Below, in pieces: positions 25,930 through 35,359 of a stretch of 64,000 nt of DNA. The position numbers were made by a program, and so were the translations under genes. Position 1 is the stretch's first letter; each line of letters opens with the position of its first letter. Origin of the DNA: Sphingomonas sp. G-3-2-10 (lineage in GTDB: Bacteria > Pseudomonadota > Alphaproteobacteria > Sphingomonadales > Sphingomonadaceae); the NCBI RefSeq assembly GCF_012927115.1, contig NZ_JABBFY010000001.1, positions 2,976,001 to 3,040,000 on the forward strand, given 5' to 3'. The notes under the pieces were generated by a model. That model was given only the letters and a program-made list of their open reading frames with translations. It was not told the DNA's origin and did not search any database.

Positions 25930-27540
25930 CTACTTCGCGCCAAAGCCTTCGAAGGTCACGCCGAAGAAGTCGCCCTTGTTCCAGCTCGGGCGCTTGTCGG
26001 CGTCGGCCAGCACGCGCGCCACGCCATAGTTGATGCGGACGAACTGCGCCGCGGACGCCCAGTTGAACGGCAGGTCGATCTGGTCCGAGGGCTTGTGATA
26101 ATTGTCGGCGAGGAACTTCTTCTGCGCGACCGCGCCTTCGCCGCCGGGGCCGGTATCGACCGAGACCGCGGGGATGCCCGCCTTGACGAAGCTGTAGTGA
26201 TCCGAGCGCACGAAGAACATTTCCTCAGGGCTCGGATCGGGGACGACCGCGAGGCCTTCTGCCTTGGCGACCTGCGCGACCACCGGGCCGATGCTCGAAC
26301 GCTCGCCGCCCTGCACCACCAGATCCTTCACGTCATAGGTGAGGATCGGCATGTCGAGATTGATGTTCGCGACCAGCTGTTCCTTGGGCACGGTGGGGTA
26401 GTTCACGAAATAGTCCGAGCCGATCAGGCCCTTTTCCTCGGCCGCGAGCGAGATGAACATGACCGAGCGGCGCGGGCGCTTGCCCGAGACCTGGAAGGCG
26501 TGCGCGACCTCGAGGATCGAGCCGGTGCCGACGGCATTGTCCATCGCGCCGTTATAGATGCGGTCGCCATTGACCGGATCGCCGACGCCGACATGATCGA
26601 GATGCGCGGAAAGGACGATATATTCGGCCTTGAGCGTGGGATCAGCCCCTTCGAGCACGCCGATCACGTTGCGCGTGGCGGCGGTGCGGACGCGGGTCTT
26701 GGTAGAGAGCGAGATGCTGCCGACGAGATTGCCGGTGGGCATACGGCCGCCGGTCGTCTCGGCCTTGAGCACGTCGGCGAACTTCATCTTCGAGCCGGCG
26801 AACAGCTTATCCGCGCCGGCCTGGCTGATATAGGCCGCGACCGGAGCGCCGGGCGACACGTCGTGCGCCTTGCCGTCGGGGCCGGCCCAGGTCGTGCGCT
26901 GATATTCCCAATAGGGCACGATCGCATCGAAGGCGAAGTCCTTCCGGTTCGCCGCGGATTCGAGGATCAGCACGCCGCGCGCACCGCGCGACTGGGCGAT
27001 GCGGGCCTTCTGGTCGTCGTCGCTGAGGTGCGCGGTGACTTCGGCGGGCAGGCCCTTGGGCACGCCCGGCATCATCACCACAATCTTTCCGCGGACGTCG
27101 AGCCCGCGATAATCGTCTCGCTTACCCTCGGGATAGACGATGCCCCAGCCGACAAAGACCATGTTGCCCGAGACGCTGAATTCGGGCGAGCTCGGCACCG
27201 GCGAGGGAAGGTAATCCTTGCCGTGGACCAGCGGCTCGGTGGTCTTGCCGCGCGTCAGGCTGACTTCGCCCTTGCCGGTCGGGTTGTAGAAAGCGAGGTT
27301 GACCGCCTGGAACCAGGTGCCGTTCTCGCCGCCGGGCTTGAGGCCGTAGCGCAGCATCTGCGACGCGACATATTCGGCCGCCACGTCATAGTCGCGCGTG
27401 CCCGCTTCGCGCCCGCGCAGCGAATCCGACGCAAGGAACTGGACGTGCGACTTGATCGCCGCCTGATCGGCGGGGATCGACTGCGCAGCGGCAAGCGGAG
27501 CGACCAGAAGCAGAGGCAAAGCGAACAGCGAACGCAGCAT
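25930..27540 (-). CDS. M28 family metallopeptidase with PA domain, copy 1
   Basis: A 536-residue exported zinc aminopeptidase type protein. Signal peptide MLRSLFALPLLLVAPLAAAQ. A protease-associated domain lies at about 130-250. The catalytic part has the zinc-site residues in LSAHLDHVGVG (His), YNGAMDNAVGTGS (Asp), LAAEEKGLIGSDYF (Glu-Glu), MPILTYD (Asp) and FFVRSDHYSFVKAGIP (His). These proteins usually act in the periplasm or outside the cell. It follows copy 2 by 72 bases, leftward, separated by a hairpin. Confidence 0.9.
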   Translation of the reverse strand: MLRSLFALPLLLVAPLAAAQSIPADQAAIKSHVQFLASDSLRGREAGTRDYDVAAEYVASQMLRYGLKPGGENGTWFQAVNLAFYNPTGKGEVSLTRGKTTEPLVHGKDYLPSPVPSSPEFSVSGNMVFVGWGIVYPEGKRDDYRGLDVRGKIVVMMPGVPKGLPAEVTAHLSDDDQKARIAQSRGARGVLILESAANRKDFAFDAIVPYWEYQRTTWAGPDGKAHDVSPGAPVAAYISQAGADKLFAGSKMKFADVLKAETTGGRMPTGNLVGSISLSTKTRVRTAATRNVIGVLEGADPTLKAEYIVLSAHLDHVGVGDPVNGDRIYNGAMDNAVGTGSILEVAHAFQVSGKRPRRSVMFISLAAEEKGLIGSDYFVNYPTVPKEQLVANINLDMPILTYDVKDLVVQGGERSSIGPVVAQVAKAEGLAVVPDPSPEEMFFVRSDHYSFVKAGIPAVSVDTGPGGEGAVAQKKFLADNYHKPSDQIDLPFNWASAAQFVRINYGVARVLADADKRPSWNKGDFFGVTFEGFGAK

Positions 27541-27557
27541 CAGGCGACTTTCAAAGC

Positions 27558-27585
27558 GCCCGGGCGGCGCGAACGCCGTCCGGGC
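27558..27585. terminator. Strong hairpin between the two M28 genes
   Basis: Arms 27558-27569 and 27574-27585 pair over 12 positions (one non-Watson-Crick) around a CGAA tetraloop. It lies 27 bases past the stop of copy 2 and just before the start of copy 1. It could attenuate or end the upstream transcript; no long T-run. Confidence 0.5.
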
Positions 27586-27612
27586 AGATTGGCATGAGGG
27601 AGTGTCGGCGCG

Positions 27613-29295
27613 TTACTTCGCCATTGGCCCCTTGTAGGTGGTACCGAAGAAGTCACCCTTGTTCCAGACAGGGCGCTGGTCGGCATCGGCGATGGCGCGC
27701 GCGATCGTATAGTTGATCTCGATGAAGCGGACGCCCGATTCCCAGTCGATCGGCGGGCCCTGGACGATCTCGTCCGAAGGCTGATGGTAGTTCCCCGCGA
27801 AAAACGTATCGATCGCCGGCTTGCCCGGGCCGGCCGCGCCCGGCCACAGGAACACCGAGGGGATGCCCTGCTGGATGAAGCGGTAATGGTCCGAACGGAC
27901 GAACAGGCCCTGTTCCGGCATCGGATCGGGCGAGATGGTGACGTTGATCCCCTTTGCGGCAGTTTCGACGATCGGGCCGAGCGTCGAGCGCGGTGCGCCG
28001 AACACGATGATGTCGCTGAACTTGTAGGTGATGATCGGCATGTCGAGATTGACGTTGGCGACCAGCTTGTCCTTCGGAACCGTCGGGTTGTTGGCGAAGT
28101 AATCCGCGCCGACCAGACCCTTTTCCTCGGCGGTGACCGCGAGGAACATGACCGTGCGGCGCGGGGCCTTGCCCGATGCCTTGAAGCGCTTGGCTTCCTC
28201 GATCAGCGAGGCGATGCCGACCGCATTGTCCATCGCGCCGTTATAGATGGTGTCGCCCTTCGCATTGGGGCGGCCGACGCCCACATGATCGAGATGCGCC
28301 GAAAGGACGACGACTTCGCTGCCCAGCGTCGGATCGCTGCCGGGGATGATGCCGGCGACATTGTAGCTGACGACCTGCTTGGTCTCGGTCTTGAGCGAGA
28401 CGCTAAGCGTCGCGGGCAGGACTTCGGCCTTGTACTTCGGGTTCTCGGTCTCGGCGAGCTTCGCCACGGTGGCCCAGGGGGTCTTCGATCCGGCGAACAG
28501 CTTTTCGGCGGCGGCGATGCTGATCGTGCCGAGGCCCGGCGTGTTCGGCGCGGCGAAGAAGCCGGAGCCGTCGGCGCGCTGCCACGTCATGCGGGTGCGA
28601 TCCCAGCCCGCGCTGCTGGCGGCCATCGGCCGGGTCTTGGCGGTGACGGGCGATTCGATGGTGATATAGCCGATCGCGCCATGTTCCTGCGCGATCACCG
28701 CCTTGGTGGCCGGGCTGCCGAGATGCGCGCGCTCCTCGCCGCCGAGGTTGGACGGCGCGCCCGCGAAGAAGGCGACGATCTTGCCCTTCGTGTTGACGCC
28801 GCGATAGTCGTCACGGCCCAGCGACGGCGCGGAGATGCCATAGCCGACGAACACGACCTGGCCCGTGACATCGGTCTCGGCCTTGGTCGGATCGGCCGAG
28901 GGCAGATAGTCCTTGCCGAATTCGAGGCTGATCGGTGTCGCGCCCTTGCCCTTGGGCGTGATGGTGAAGCTGCCCTTGTCCGACGGCTTGTAAGACAGCA
29001 ACGGAACGCGCTGGAGATAGCTGCCGTCATCGCCCGCGGGACGCAGGCCGGCGGCGTAGAACTGCGCGGCGACATATTGCGCCGCGATGTCATATTCCGG
29101 GCTGCCGGCGTCGCGGCCGCGCAGATTGTCCGAAGCGAGGAACATCACATGCGCCTTCATCGCCGCCTGATCGGCGGGCAGCTCGGCATTGATGATCGCG
29201 TTCTTTTCGGCGGGCGTGGTCGGGACGGCGTTCTGGGCCATCGCCGGCATGGCGATGAGCGCGGCAAGCGTCAGCGGCGCGAAATAACGAAGCAT
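27613..29295 (-). CDS. M28 family metallopeptidase with PA domain, copy 2
   Basis: A 560-residue homologue of the next gene, with signal peptide MLRYFAPLTLAALIAMPAMA from the ATG at 29295. The same order of blocks is seen: PADQAAMKAHVMFLASDNLRG, a PA domain, LSAHLDHVGVG, YNGAMDNAVGIAS, VTAEEKGLVGADYF, MPIITYK (the Asp motif partly changed) and LFVRSDHYRFIQQGIPSVF. Near the C-terminus both copies share the INYxxARxxADADxRPxWNKGDFFG ending. It is divergent from pepN, whose promoter must lie in the 122-base gap. Confidence 0.9.
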   Translation of the reverse strand: MLRYFAPLTLAALIAMPAMAQNAVPTTPAEKNAIINAELPADQAAMKAHVMFLASDNLRGRDAGSPEYDIAAQYVAAQFYAAGLRPAGDDGSYLQRVPLLSYKPSDKGSFTITPKGKGATPISLEFGKDYLPSADPTKAETDVTGQVVFVGYGISAPSLGRDDYRGVNTKGKIVAFFAGAPSNLGGEERAHLGSPATKAVIAQEHGAIGYITIESPVTAKTRPMAASSAGWDRTRMTWQRADGSGFFAAPNTPGLGTISIAAAEKLFAGSKTPWATVAKLAETENPKYKAEVLPATLSVSLKTETKQVVSYNVAGIIPGSDPTLGSEVVVLSAHLDHVGVGRPNAKGDTIYNGAMDNAVGIASLIEEAKRFKASGKAPRRTVMFLAVTAEEKGLVGADYFANNPTVPKDKLVANVNLDMPIITYKFSDIIVFGAPRSTLGPIVETAAKGINVTISPDPMPEQGLFVRSDHYRFIQQGIPSVFLWPGAAGPGKPAIDTFFAGNYHQPSDEIVQGPPIDWESGVRFIEINYTIARAIADADQRPVWNKGDFFGTTYKGPMAK

Positions 29296-29417
29296 AGGTG
29301 CGGAATCCCCGGAAATCTCTGTGTGGCATCGGGGTAGCACGGCAATAATCTTGCGCAAGCGTGAGAGGCCGGTTTTGGCTGGCGGCCTGTGACGAGCTGC
29401 CTATATGCAGGGACGTC

Positions 29418-32018
29418 ATGGCAGATGTTCAGAGTGCAACCGCGGCGCCGACCCTAGCGCCCCACGTAACCCGCCGCGAGGATTATCGCGCACCCGAGTG
29501 GCGCGTCCCCGAGATTTCGCTCGATTTCGAGCTCGACCCGGCAGCGACGCGGGTCCGGGCGACGCTGAAGGTCGGGCGCAATGGCGCGCATGACGCACCG
29601 CTGAGGCTCCTTGGCGACGGGCTGACCGCCCTTTCCGTGCGGGCCGATGGCGACGCCGCGACATGGCACATGGACGGCAGCGATCTGGTGATCGCGCTGA
29701 ACGGCGATGAACATGTGATCGAAACCGAGGTGGAGATCGCCCCGGAGCGCAACACCCAGCTCCAGGGACTGTATGCCTCGAACGGGATGCTCTGCACCCA
29801 GTGCGAGGCCGAGGGCTTCCGCCGCATCACCTTCTTCCCCGACCGGCCCGACGTGCTCAGCGTCTATCGGGTGAAGATGACCGGCGACAAGACGCGCTTC
29901 CCGGTGCTGCTGTGCAATGGCGATCCGATCGCTTCGGGCGAGGGCGAGAACGGCACGCACTGGGCCGAGTGGCACGACCCCTTCCCCAAGCCGAGCTATC
30001 TCTTCGCGCTGGTCGCGGGCGATCTGGTCGCCAATCGCGGGACCTTCACCACGATGGGCGGGCGCGAAGTGCAGCTCGGCATCTGGGTCCGCGCGGGCGA
30101 TCTCGACCGCACCCATCACGCGCTGGCCGCGCTCAAGACGTCGATGGCGTGGGACGAGCAGGTCTATGGCCGCGAATATGATCTCGACGTGTTCAACATC
30201 GTCGCCGTGGACGATTTCAACTTCGGCGCGATGGAGAATAAGGGGCTGAACGTCTTCAACAGCCGCTACATCCTCGCCGACCCGGATATCGCCACCGACT
30301 ATGATTACGACGCGATCGCCGCGGTGGTGGCGCACGAATATTTCCACAACTGGTCGGGCAACCGCGTCACCTGCCGCGACTGGTTCCAGCTTTCGCTGAA
30401 GGAAGGCTTCACCGTCTATCGCGACCAGAGCTTCTCGGGCGATCAGGGTTCGAAGGCGGTCAAGCGGATCGAGGATGTGCGAGGCCTCCGCGCCAGCCAG
30501 TTCCCCGAGGATGCCGGCCCGCTGGCCCATCCGATCCGGCCGGACTCCTATATCGAGATCGGCAATTTCTACACCGCGACGATCTACAACAAGGGTGCGG
30601 AGGTGATCCGCATGATCGCCACGATCCTGGGTCCGCAGAAATTCCGCGCAGGCTGCGATCTGTATTTCGACCGGTTCGACGGGACGGCGGCGACCTGCGA
30701 GGATTTCGTCCAGTGCATGGAGGAAGCCGGCGGGACCGACCTGACCCAGTTCCGGCTATGGTATTCGCAGGCCGGGACGCCACGCGTCTCGGCTTCGCTG
30801 GTGCAGGAAGGCGGCCGCGCCCGGCTGACCCTGCGCCAGACCGTGCCGCCGACGCCGGGGCAAAGCGACAAGCAGCCGATGGTGCTGCCGCTCAAGCTCA
30901 AGCTGTTCGGCGCGATCACCGGCCGGCCGCTGTGCGACGAGCAGCTGGTGCTGCTGAAGGACGAAACCAGCGAAGTCGTGTTCGAAGGCATTCCGGAAAC
31001 ACCGGTGCTGTCGATCAATCGCGGTTTCAGCGCACCGATCGTGCTCGATACCAACCGCACCGCGAACGATCTCGCTTTCCTGTCGGCGCATGACGACGAT
31101 CCGTTCGCGCGCTACGAAGCGATGCAGCAGCTGATGCTCGACACGCTGGTGGGTTCGGTCGCCAATGGCCGCGCCGATCATGGCGCGGTGATCGACGCAG
31201 TGAAGAACACGCTGACCGACACGAGTCTCGATCAGGCGTTCATCGCCGAAGCGGTGCTGCTGCCGTCGGACAGCTTCATCGGCGACCAGATGGCCGTGGT
31301 CGATCCCGACGCGATCTACGGCGCGCGCGAGGCGCTGCGGCGCGATCTGGGCCGCCAGCTCGAGCCACTGTGGCGCGAAGCCTATGACGCGGTTCGCACC
31401 AACCGCTTCGAATATTCGCCTGCGGGCAAGGGCGCGCGACGGATCAAGAACGTCTCGCTCGGTTATATCGCGGCGAGCGGGGCCGCGGACGCGGCGGATC
31501 TGGCGTTCGCCCAGTTCGAAGCGTCGGACAATATGACCGACCGTCAGGGCGCGCTGGGCACGTTGGTCAATTCGAGCGCGGCGGAGAAAAGATCGGCGGC
31601 GATCCAGGCCTTTTACCAGCGCTATGCCGATAACGGCCTCGTGCTCGACAAATGGTTCCAGACCCAGGCGCTCTCGACTCGCGACGATGCGATCGACGCG
31701 GTCGAAGCACTGGCGAAACATCGCGACTTCACTTTGGCCAATCCGAACCGCGCCCGCTCGCTGATCGGCGCGTTCAGCGTGAACCAGCGCGCGTTCCACG
31801 ATGCGTCGGGCCGGGGCTACCGCTTCCTCGCCGACCAGCTGCTGGCACTCGACAAGCTCAACCCGCAGACCGCCGCGAAGCTGCTGCCACCGCTGGGCCG
31901 GTGGAAACGCTTCGACGCGGCCCGCGCGGCGAAGATGCGTGCCGAACTGGAGCGGATCGTCGCAACGCCGGGGCTGAGCAAGGATATGTTCGAGCAGGCG
32001 TCGAAGTCGCTGGATTAA
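29418..32018 (+). CDS. pepN: Aminopeptidase N
   Basis: This M1 family zinc aminopeptidase is cytosolic by relatives (no signal peptide seen). It has 866 residues, close to E. coli PepN. FGAMENKGLNVFN is the substrate-binding GAMEN motif, VVAHEYFHNWSGNRVTCRDW contains HExxH, and the zinc Glu lies in SLKEGFTVY. The N-terminal beta domain starts RREDYRAPEW, and the helical C-terminal domain follows to the end. Start at the ATG at 29418, after a divergent gap with the M28 gene. Together with two exported peptidases it points to peptide use. Confidence 0.95.
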   Translation: MADVQSATAAPTLAPHVTRREDYRAPEWRVPEISLDFELDPAATRVRATLKVGRNGAHDAPLRLLGDGLTALSVRADGDAATWHMDGSDLVIALNGDEHVIETEVEIAPERNTQLQGLYASNGMLCTQCEAEGFRRITFFPDRPDVLSVYRVKMTGDKTRFPVLLCNGDPIASGEGENGTHWAEWHDPFPKPSYLFALVAGDLVANRGTFTTMGGREVQLGIWVRAGDLDRTHHALAALKTSMAWDEQVYGREYDLDVFNIVAVDDFNFGAMENKGLNVFNSRYILADPDIATDYDYDAIAAVVAHEYFHNWSGNRVTCRDWFQLSLKEGFTVYRDQSFSGDQGSKAVKRIEDVRGLRASQFPEDAGPLAHPIRPDSYIEIGNFYTATIYNKGAEVIRMIATILGPQKFRAGCDLYFDRFDGTAATCEDFVQCMEEAGGTDLTQFRLWYSQAGTPRVSASLVQEGGRARLTLRQTVPPTPGQSDKQPMVLPLKLKLFGAITGRPLCDEQLVLLKDETSEVVFEGIPETPVLSINRGFSAPIVLDTNRTANDLAFLSAHDDDPFARYEAMQQLMLDTLVGSVANGRADHGAVIDAVKNTLTDTSLDQAFIAEAVLLPSDSFIGDQMAVVDPDAIYGAREALRRDLGRQLEPLWREAYDAVRTNRFEYSPAGKGARRIKNVSLGYIAASGAADAADLAFAQFEASDNMTDRQGALGTLVNSSAAEKRSAAIQAFYQRYADNGLVLDKWFQTQALSTRDDAIDAVEALAKHRDFTLANPNRARSLIGAFSVNQRAFHDASGRGYRFLADQLLALDKLNPQTAAKLLPPLGRWKRFDAARAAKMRAELERIVATPGLSKDMFEQASKSLD

Positions 32019-32026
32019 ACTTCTTG

Positions 32027-32133
32027 GCCCCTCCTCTTCAGAGGTGAAGTTGGGGTGGAGGATATATTCTTGGCGCCGGTCTCTGCGAGGCGATGACTGC
32101 CCCACCCCAACCCCTCCCCTGAAGGGGAGGGGC
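32027..32133. repeat. Full palindromic repeat between pepN and phoD, copy B
   Basis: Arm 32027-32058 and arm 32102-32133 are inverted relatives (both begin or end GCCCCTCC/GGAGGGGC), enclosing a 43-base centre with GGATATATTC and GGCGCCGG. Each arm ends in a hairpin close to a stop codon: 9 bases past pepN and 9 past phoD. The left 74 bases match copy C (40807-40880) in inverted orientation at 63 of 74 positions by my count. It is the most complete copy of this family in the window and sits as a bidirectional terminator. Confidence 0.8.
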
Positions 32134-32142
32134 TTTTAGTCG

Positions 32143-33765
32143 CTATGCCATCACATTCCGCCCGCGCGTTACCGTCGCGGTGTGGCCGATGCTCGCCTTT
32201 GCGTTCCGCTCGAGGATCGTATCGACGAACATCCAGTCGTTGCTGACCTTCTCCGGCGTCAGCGTCAGTGCCATGTAGCCGCGGCGGCTGGTGTCGCACC
32301 ATTTCAGCTCGGGATTGCGGGCGATCATGGCGGCGGCGATCACCTTTGGGTCGGCGGCGGTGGAGCCCTCGAAGCCGGGCGAAGTCACGCTCATGCCGGC
32401 GAATTCGACGCCGGCGGGCTTGCCGTCCTGCGCGAGATCATAGGCCCAGGCATTATGGCTGTCCCCGGCGAGCACGATCAGGTTCGCCCCGGCTGCCTGC
32501 GCGGACTTGAGGAAGCGCGCGCGGGCGGCGGGATAGCCGCCCCAATTGTCGGGATCGTTGGGCAGCCCGGCCTTGCCCGCCAGCACGCCTGCCGCGACAT
32601 AGTTGCGCACGCGTTCCGACGTGCCCGGTTTGAGCCACTGCGTCGATTCCTCGGGCGCGCTGGTCTTGCCCATGATCGTGCCGAAGCCGGTGACCTGCCA
32701 GCGCCGGCCGCTGCGCACCGACTGCGCCAGCGCATGACCGAGCCATGTTTCCTGTTCGCTGCCGAGCATCGAGCGGGCGGGATCCATCCATGCGCCGTCG
32801 CGGAAGTCGGTGAGCGCCTTCATTGGATTCGCCGATCGGAACAGCGGCTCGAGATCGGGCGAGGCGCTGCGGCCGAGCAAGCGGCTCTCGGTGCGGAACA
32901 GCGTGGCGAGCGTGCCGATATCGTAGCTGGCCCAGGGTCGGTCCGACACCGGCATCCATTCGCGCCACACCTGCAACGCGGCGGCGCGGCGGACCGACCA
33001 TTCGCCTTCGTTCGCCTGATGGTTCTGCGCGCCGCCTTCCCAGCTGTTGTTGGCCGATTCGTGATCGTCCATCTGGACCAGCATCGGCTTGTTCGCGTGA
33101 AGCGCTTGTAGATCGGGGTCGGCGCGATAGCTGGCATAGCGCAGGCGGTAATCGGCGAGCGCGATCATCTCGCCTTCGGGCAGCGGCACGCGGCCGTCGA
33201 TCGCGCCGCGCTCGGGCGAATAGGCGCCTTTCGGATACTCATAGAGATAGTCGCCGAGATGGATGGCGAGATCCACATCGTCGCGCGCCGCGGCATGGGC
33301 ATAGGCGTTGAAATAGCCGAACGGCATGTTGGTGCAGGAGAAGACCGCAATGCCGAAGCGCTTCGCATTGCCTTGGGGCAGGGTCTTCGTCCGGCCCACC
33401 GGCGACACGCTGCCGTCGGGGGCGACGAAGCGGTAGAAATAGCGGGTGCCGGGACGCAGGCCCTGCACCACGATCTTCGCGGTCCAGTCGCGCCACGGGC
33501 CGATGATCGCTTCGCCGCCGGAGACGATCCGGGCGAAGTCGGCGGTCTCCGAGATTTCCGCCTTCAGCTTCGCGGCGCTGCCCGCACCGACATAGCGGGT
33601 CCAGAGCAGCATCGTGTCCGGACCGGGCTCACCACTGGCCACCGAATGGGTGAAGCCGGTCAGGTCTGCCACCGTCATCGCGCTCGCGAATCCGGGGATG
33701 GCGAAGGCGGTCAGGCCGATACCGCCGGTAAGAAGCAAGGAACGGCGATCGATACGCAAGGTCAT
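32143..33765 (-). CDS. phoD: Alkaline phosphatase D family protein, Tat-exported
   Basis: A 540-residue periplasmic metallophosphatase/phosphodiesterase. The signal RRSLLLTGGIGLTAFAIPG is a twin-arginine type. A fibronectin-like N-terminal domain is followed by LHLGDYLYEYP (metal site), QMDDHESANNSW and VLAGDSHNAWAYDL, the typical PhoD metal and active-site blocks. The C-terminus EFAGMSVTSPGFEG is also conserved. Expression may respond to phosphate, but I see no pho box I can defend. Stop shared neighbourhood with pepN via a repeat. Confidence 0.92.
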   Translation of the reverse strand: MTLRIDRRSLLLTGGIGLTAFAIPGFASAMTVADLTGFTHSVASGEPGPDTMLLWTRYVGAGSAAKLKAEISETADFARIVSGGEAIIGPWRDWTAKIVVQGLRPGTRYFYRFVAPDGSVSPVGRTKTLPQGNAKRFGIAVFSCTNMPFGYFNAYAHAAARDDVDLAIHLGDYLYEYPKGAYSPERGAIDGRVPLPEGEMIALADYRLRYASYRADPDLQALHANKPMLVQMDDHESANNSWEGGAQNHQANEGEWSVRRAAALQVWREWMPVSDRPWASYDIGTLATLFRTESRLLGRSASPDLEPLFRSANPMKALTDFRDGAWMDPARSMLGSEQETWLGHALAQSVRSGRRWQVTGFGTIMGKTSAPEESTQWLKPGTSERVRNYVAAGVLAGKAGLPNDPDNWGGYPAARARFLKSAQAAGANLIVLAGDSHNAWAYDLAQDGKPAGVEFAGMSVTSPGFEGSTAADPKVIAAAMIARNPELKWCDTSRRGYMALTLTPEKVSNDWMFVDTILERNAKASIGHTATVTRGRNVMA

Positions 33766-33891
33766 GGGCAGGCTCCCCTAGTCCCGCGTTGCTGCACCCG
33801 TCTCGTGGCGGGTTCGTGACAGCGCGGCGCTGCGAGGCTAAGCGCTGTCGCGGGGGCTCGCAACCAACGGGCTGAGTGGGGAATATACGAG

Positions 33892-35358
33892 ATGACTGCG
33901 ACCGCCGCGCTGCTGCGCGCGCCTGCCAGTTGGCCGCGCTGGGCGATCCTGCTCGGCATTGCCCTGCTCGCGCGGGCGATCACCTTCGGCAATCCCACGC
34001 TGCATGTCGACGAGGCCTTCTACCTCGAGACCGCCGATCTGATGCTGAAGGGCGCGGTGCCCTATGTCGATGTGTGGGACCGCAAGCCGATCGGACTGTT
34101 CCTGATCTACGCCGTGCCCGCATTCTTCGGCGTGAAGGCAGGCGTGTGGATCTATCAGATGATGGCGTTCGCCTGCGTGGTGCTGACCGCGCTGGGCATC
34201 GCCCGGCTGGCCGAGCGCGCAGGATGGGCGAAGGGCGCGACGGCTGCAGGGATCGCCTATCTATTCTGGCTCAACCTGCTCGAGGGTCAGGGCGGCCAGG
34301 CGCCGGTCTTCTACAATCTGCTGATGGTCGGCGCGTGCCTGCTGGCGTCGCCGCGCAGCGACGATGCGAGCAACGCCGCTCGCCGCTTCTGGAGCGGGCT
34401 GGGCGCGATGGCACTGGTCGGCCTGTCGATCCAGATCAAATATTCGGTGGTGTTCGAAGGTTTCTTCATCGGCCTGTGGCTGATGTGGCGCGAATTCCGG
34501 CTGGGACGCGGCGTGATCGCGATCCTGCCGATGGCGGCGGCATGGGCCGGCATCGCGCTGATCCCCACCGCAGCCGCATGGGGCGCCTATCAGGCGATGG
34601 GACATGGCGAGGCATTCGTCTTCGCCAATTTCACCTCGATCATGGCGCGCCAGCCCGATCCGATGCTCGAACAGCTCGGCAACCTGCTCAAGATCGCGCT
34701 GATCACCTCGATGCTGTTCGCGATGGCGATCATCGGATGGATCATGCCCAAGGGGCTGGGCAACGAGCAGGTGCAGCGGCGCTTCCTCTATGGCTGGCTG
34801 ATCGCATCGACGCTGGGGCTGCTGGTGTTCGGATCGTGGTTCGATCACTATGCCCTGCCGCTGCTCGCGCCGCTTGCGGCCTGCGCGGCGGGGTTTCTCG
34901 GGCACCATCACAATGGCAAGCGCTGGGCGCCGTACGTCCTGATCTTCGTGATGCTCGGCGGCTTCGTTCTGGTGGCCAAGAAATTCCACGATCGCGGCAC
35001 GAGCGCGGAATATGCGCAACTGGTGGAGACGATCGGGCACGGACCGGGCTGCATGTATGTCTATTCCGGCCCCTCATTCCTCTACAGCTCGACCGGGCGG
35101 TGCCGGGTCACGCCGTGGATCTTCCCGAGCCATCTGAGCCGCTTGCGCGAATCCGGGGCGATCGGGGTGCCGTCGGACGTCGAGATCCGCCGCATCTTCA
35201 CGCAGGACAAGCCCGAGATCGTGGTGATGCGCCCGCCCTATCATGGCGAGTATAAGGAAATGCGCGCGCTGGTGCTCGCCGAAGTGACGCGGGACTATCA
35301 GCCCGCGAAGGAAGTGAAGGTCGGCTGGCTGAAAATCTCGGTCTATCGCCGGAAGTAG
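33892..35358 (+). CDS. GT-C family glycosyltransferase (GT39/PMT-like)
   Basis: A 488-residue polytopic protein. After the first helix comes LHVDEAFYLETADLMLKGAVP, an Asp-Glu motif in the first periplasmic loop as in PMT/ArnT-like enzymes, then DVWDRKPIGLFLIYAVPAFF. About ten helices follow, and a soluble C-terminal domain of ~120 residues with two cysteines (CMYVYSG, CRVTPW). Such enzymes use polyprenyl-phosphate sugars as donors. Convergent with a GT4 gene one base away; probable part of a glycan locus with the next three genes. Confidence 0.75.
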   Translation: MTATAALLRAPASWPRWAILLGIALLARAITFGNPTLHVDEAFYLETADLMLKGAVPYVDVWDRKPIGLFLIYAVPAFFGVKAGVWIYQMMAFACVVLTALGIARLAERAGWAKGATAAGIAYLFWLNLLEGQGGQAPVFYNLLMVGACLLASPRSDDASNAARRFWSGLGAMALVGLSIQIKYSVVFEGFFIGLWLMWREFRLGRGVIAILPMAAAWAGIALIPTAAAWGAYQAMGHGEAFVFANFTSIMARQPDPMLEQLGNLLKIALITSMLFAMAIIGWIMPKGLGNEQVQRRFLYGWLIASTLGLLVFGSWFDHYALPLLAPLAACAAGFLGHHHNGKRWAPYVLIFVMLGGFVLVAKKFHDRGTSAEYAQLVETIGHGPGCMYVYSGPSFLYSSTGRCRVTPWIFPSHLSRLRESGAIGVPSDVEIRRIFTQDKPEIVVMRPPYHGEYKEMRALVLAEVTRDYQPAKEVKVGWLKISVYRRK

Positions 35359-35359
35359 G

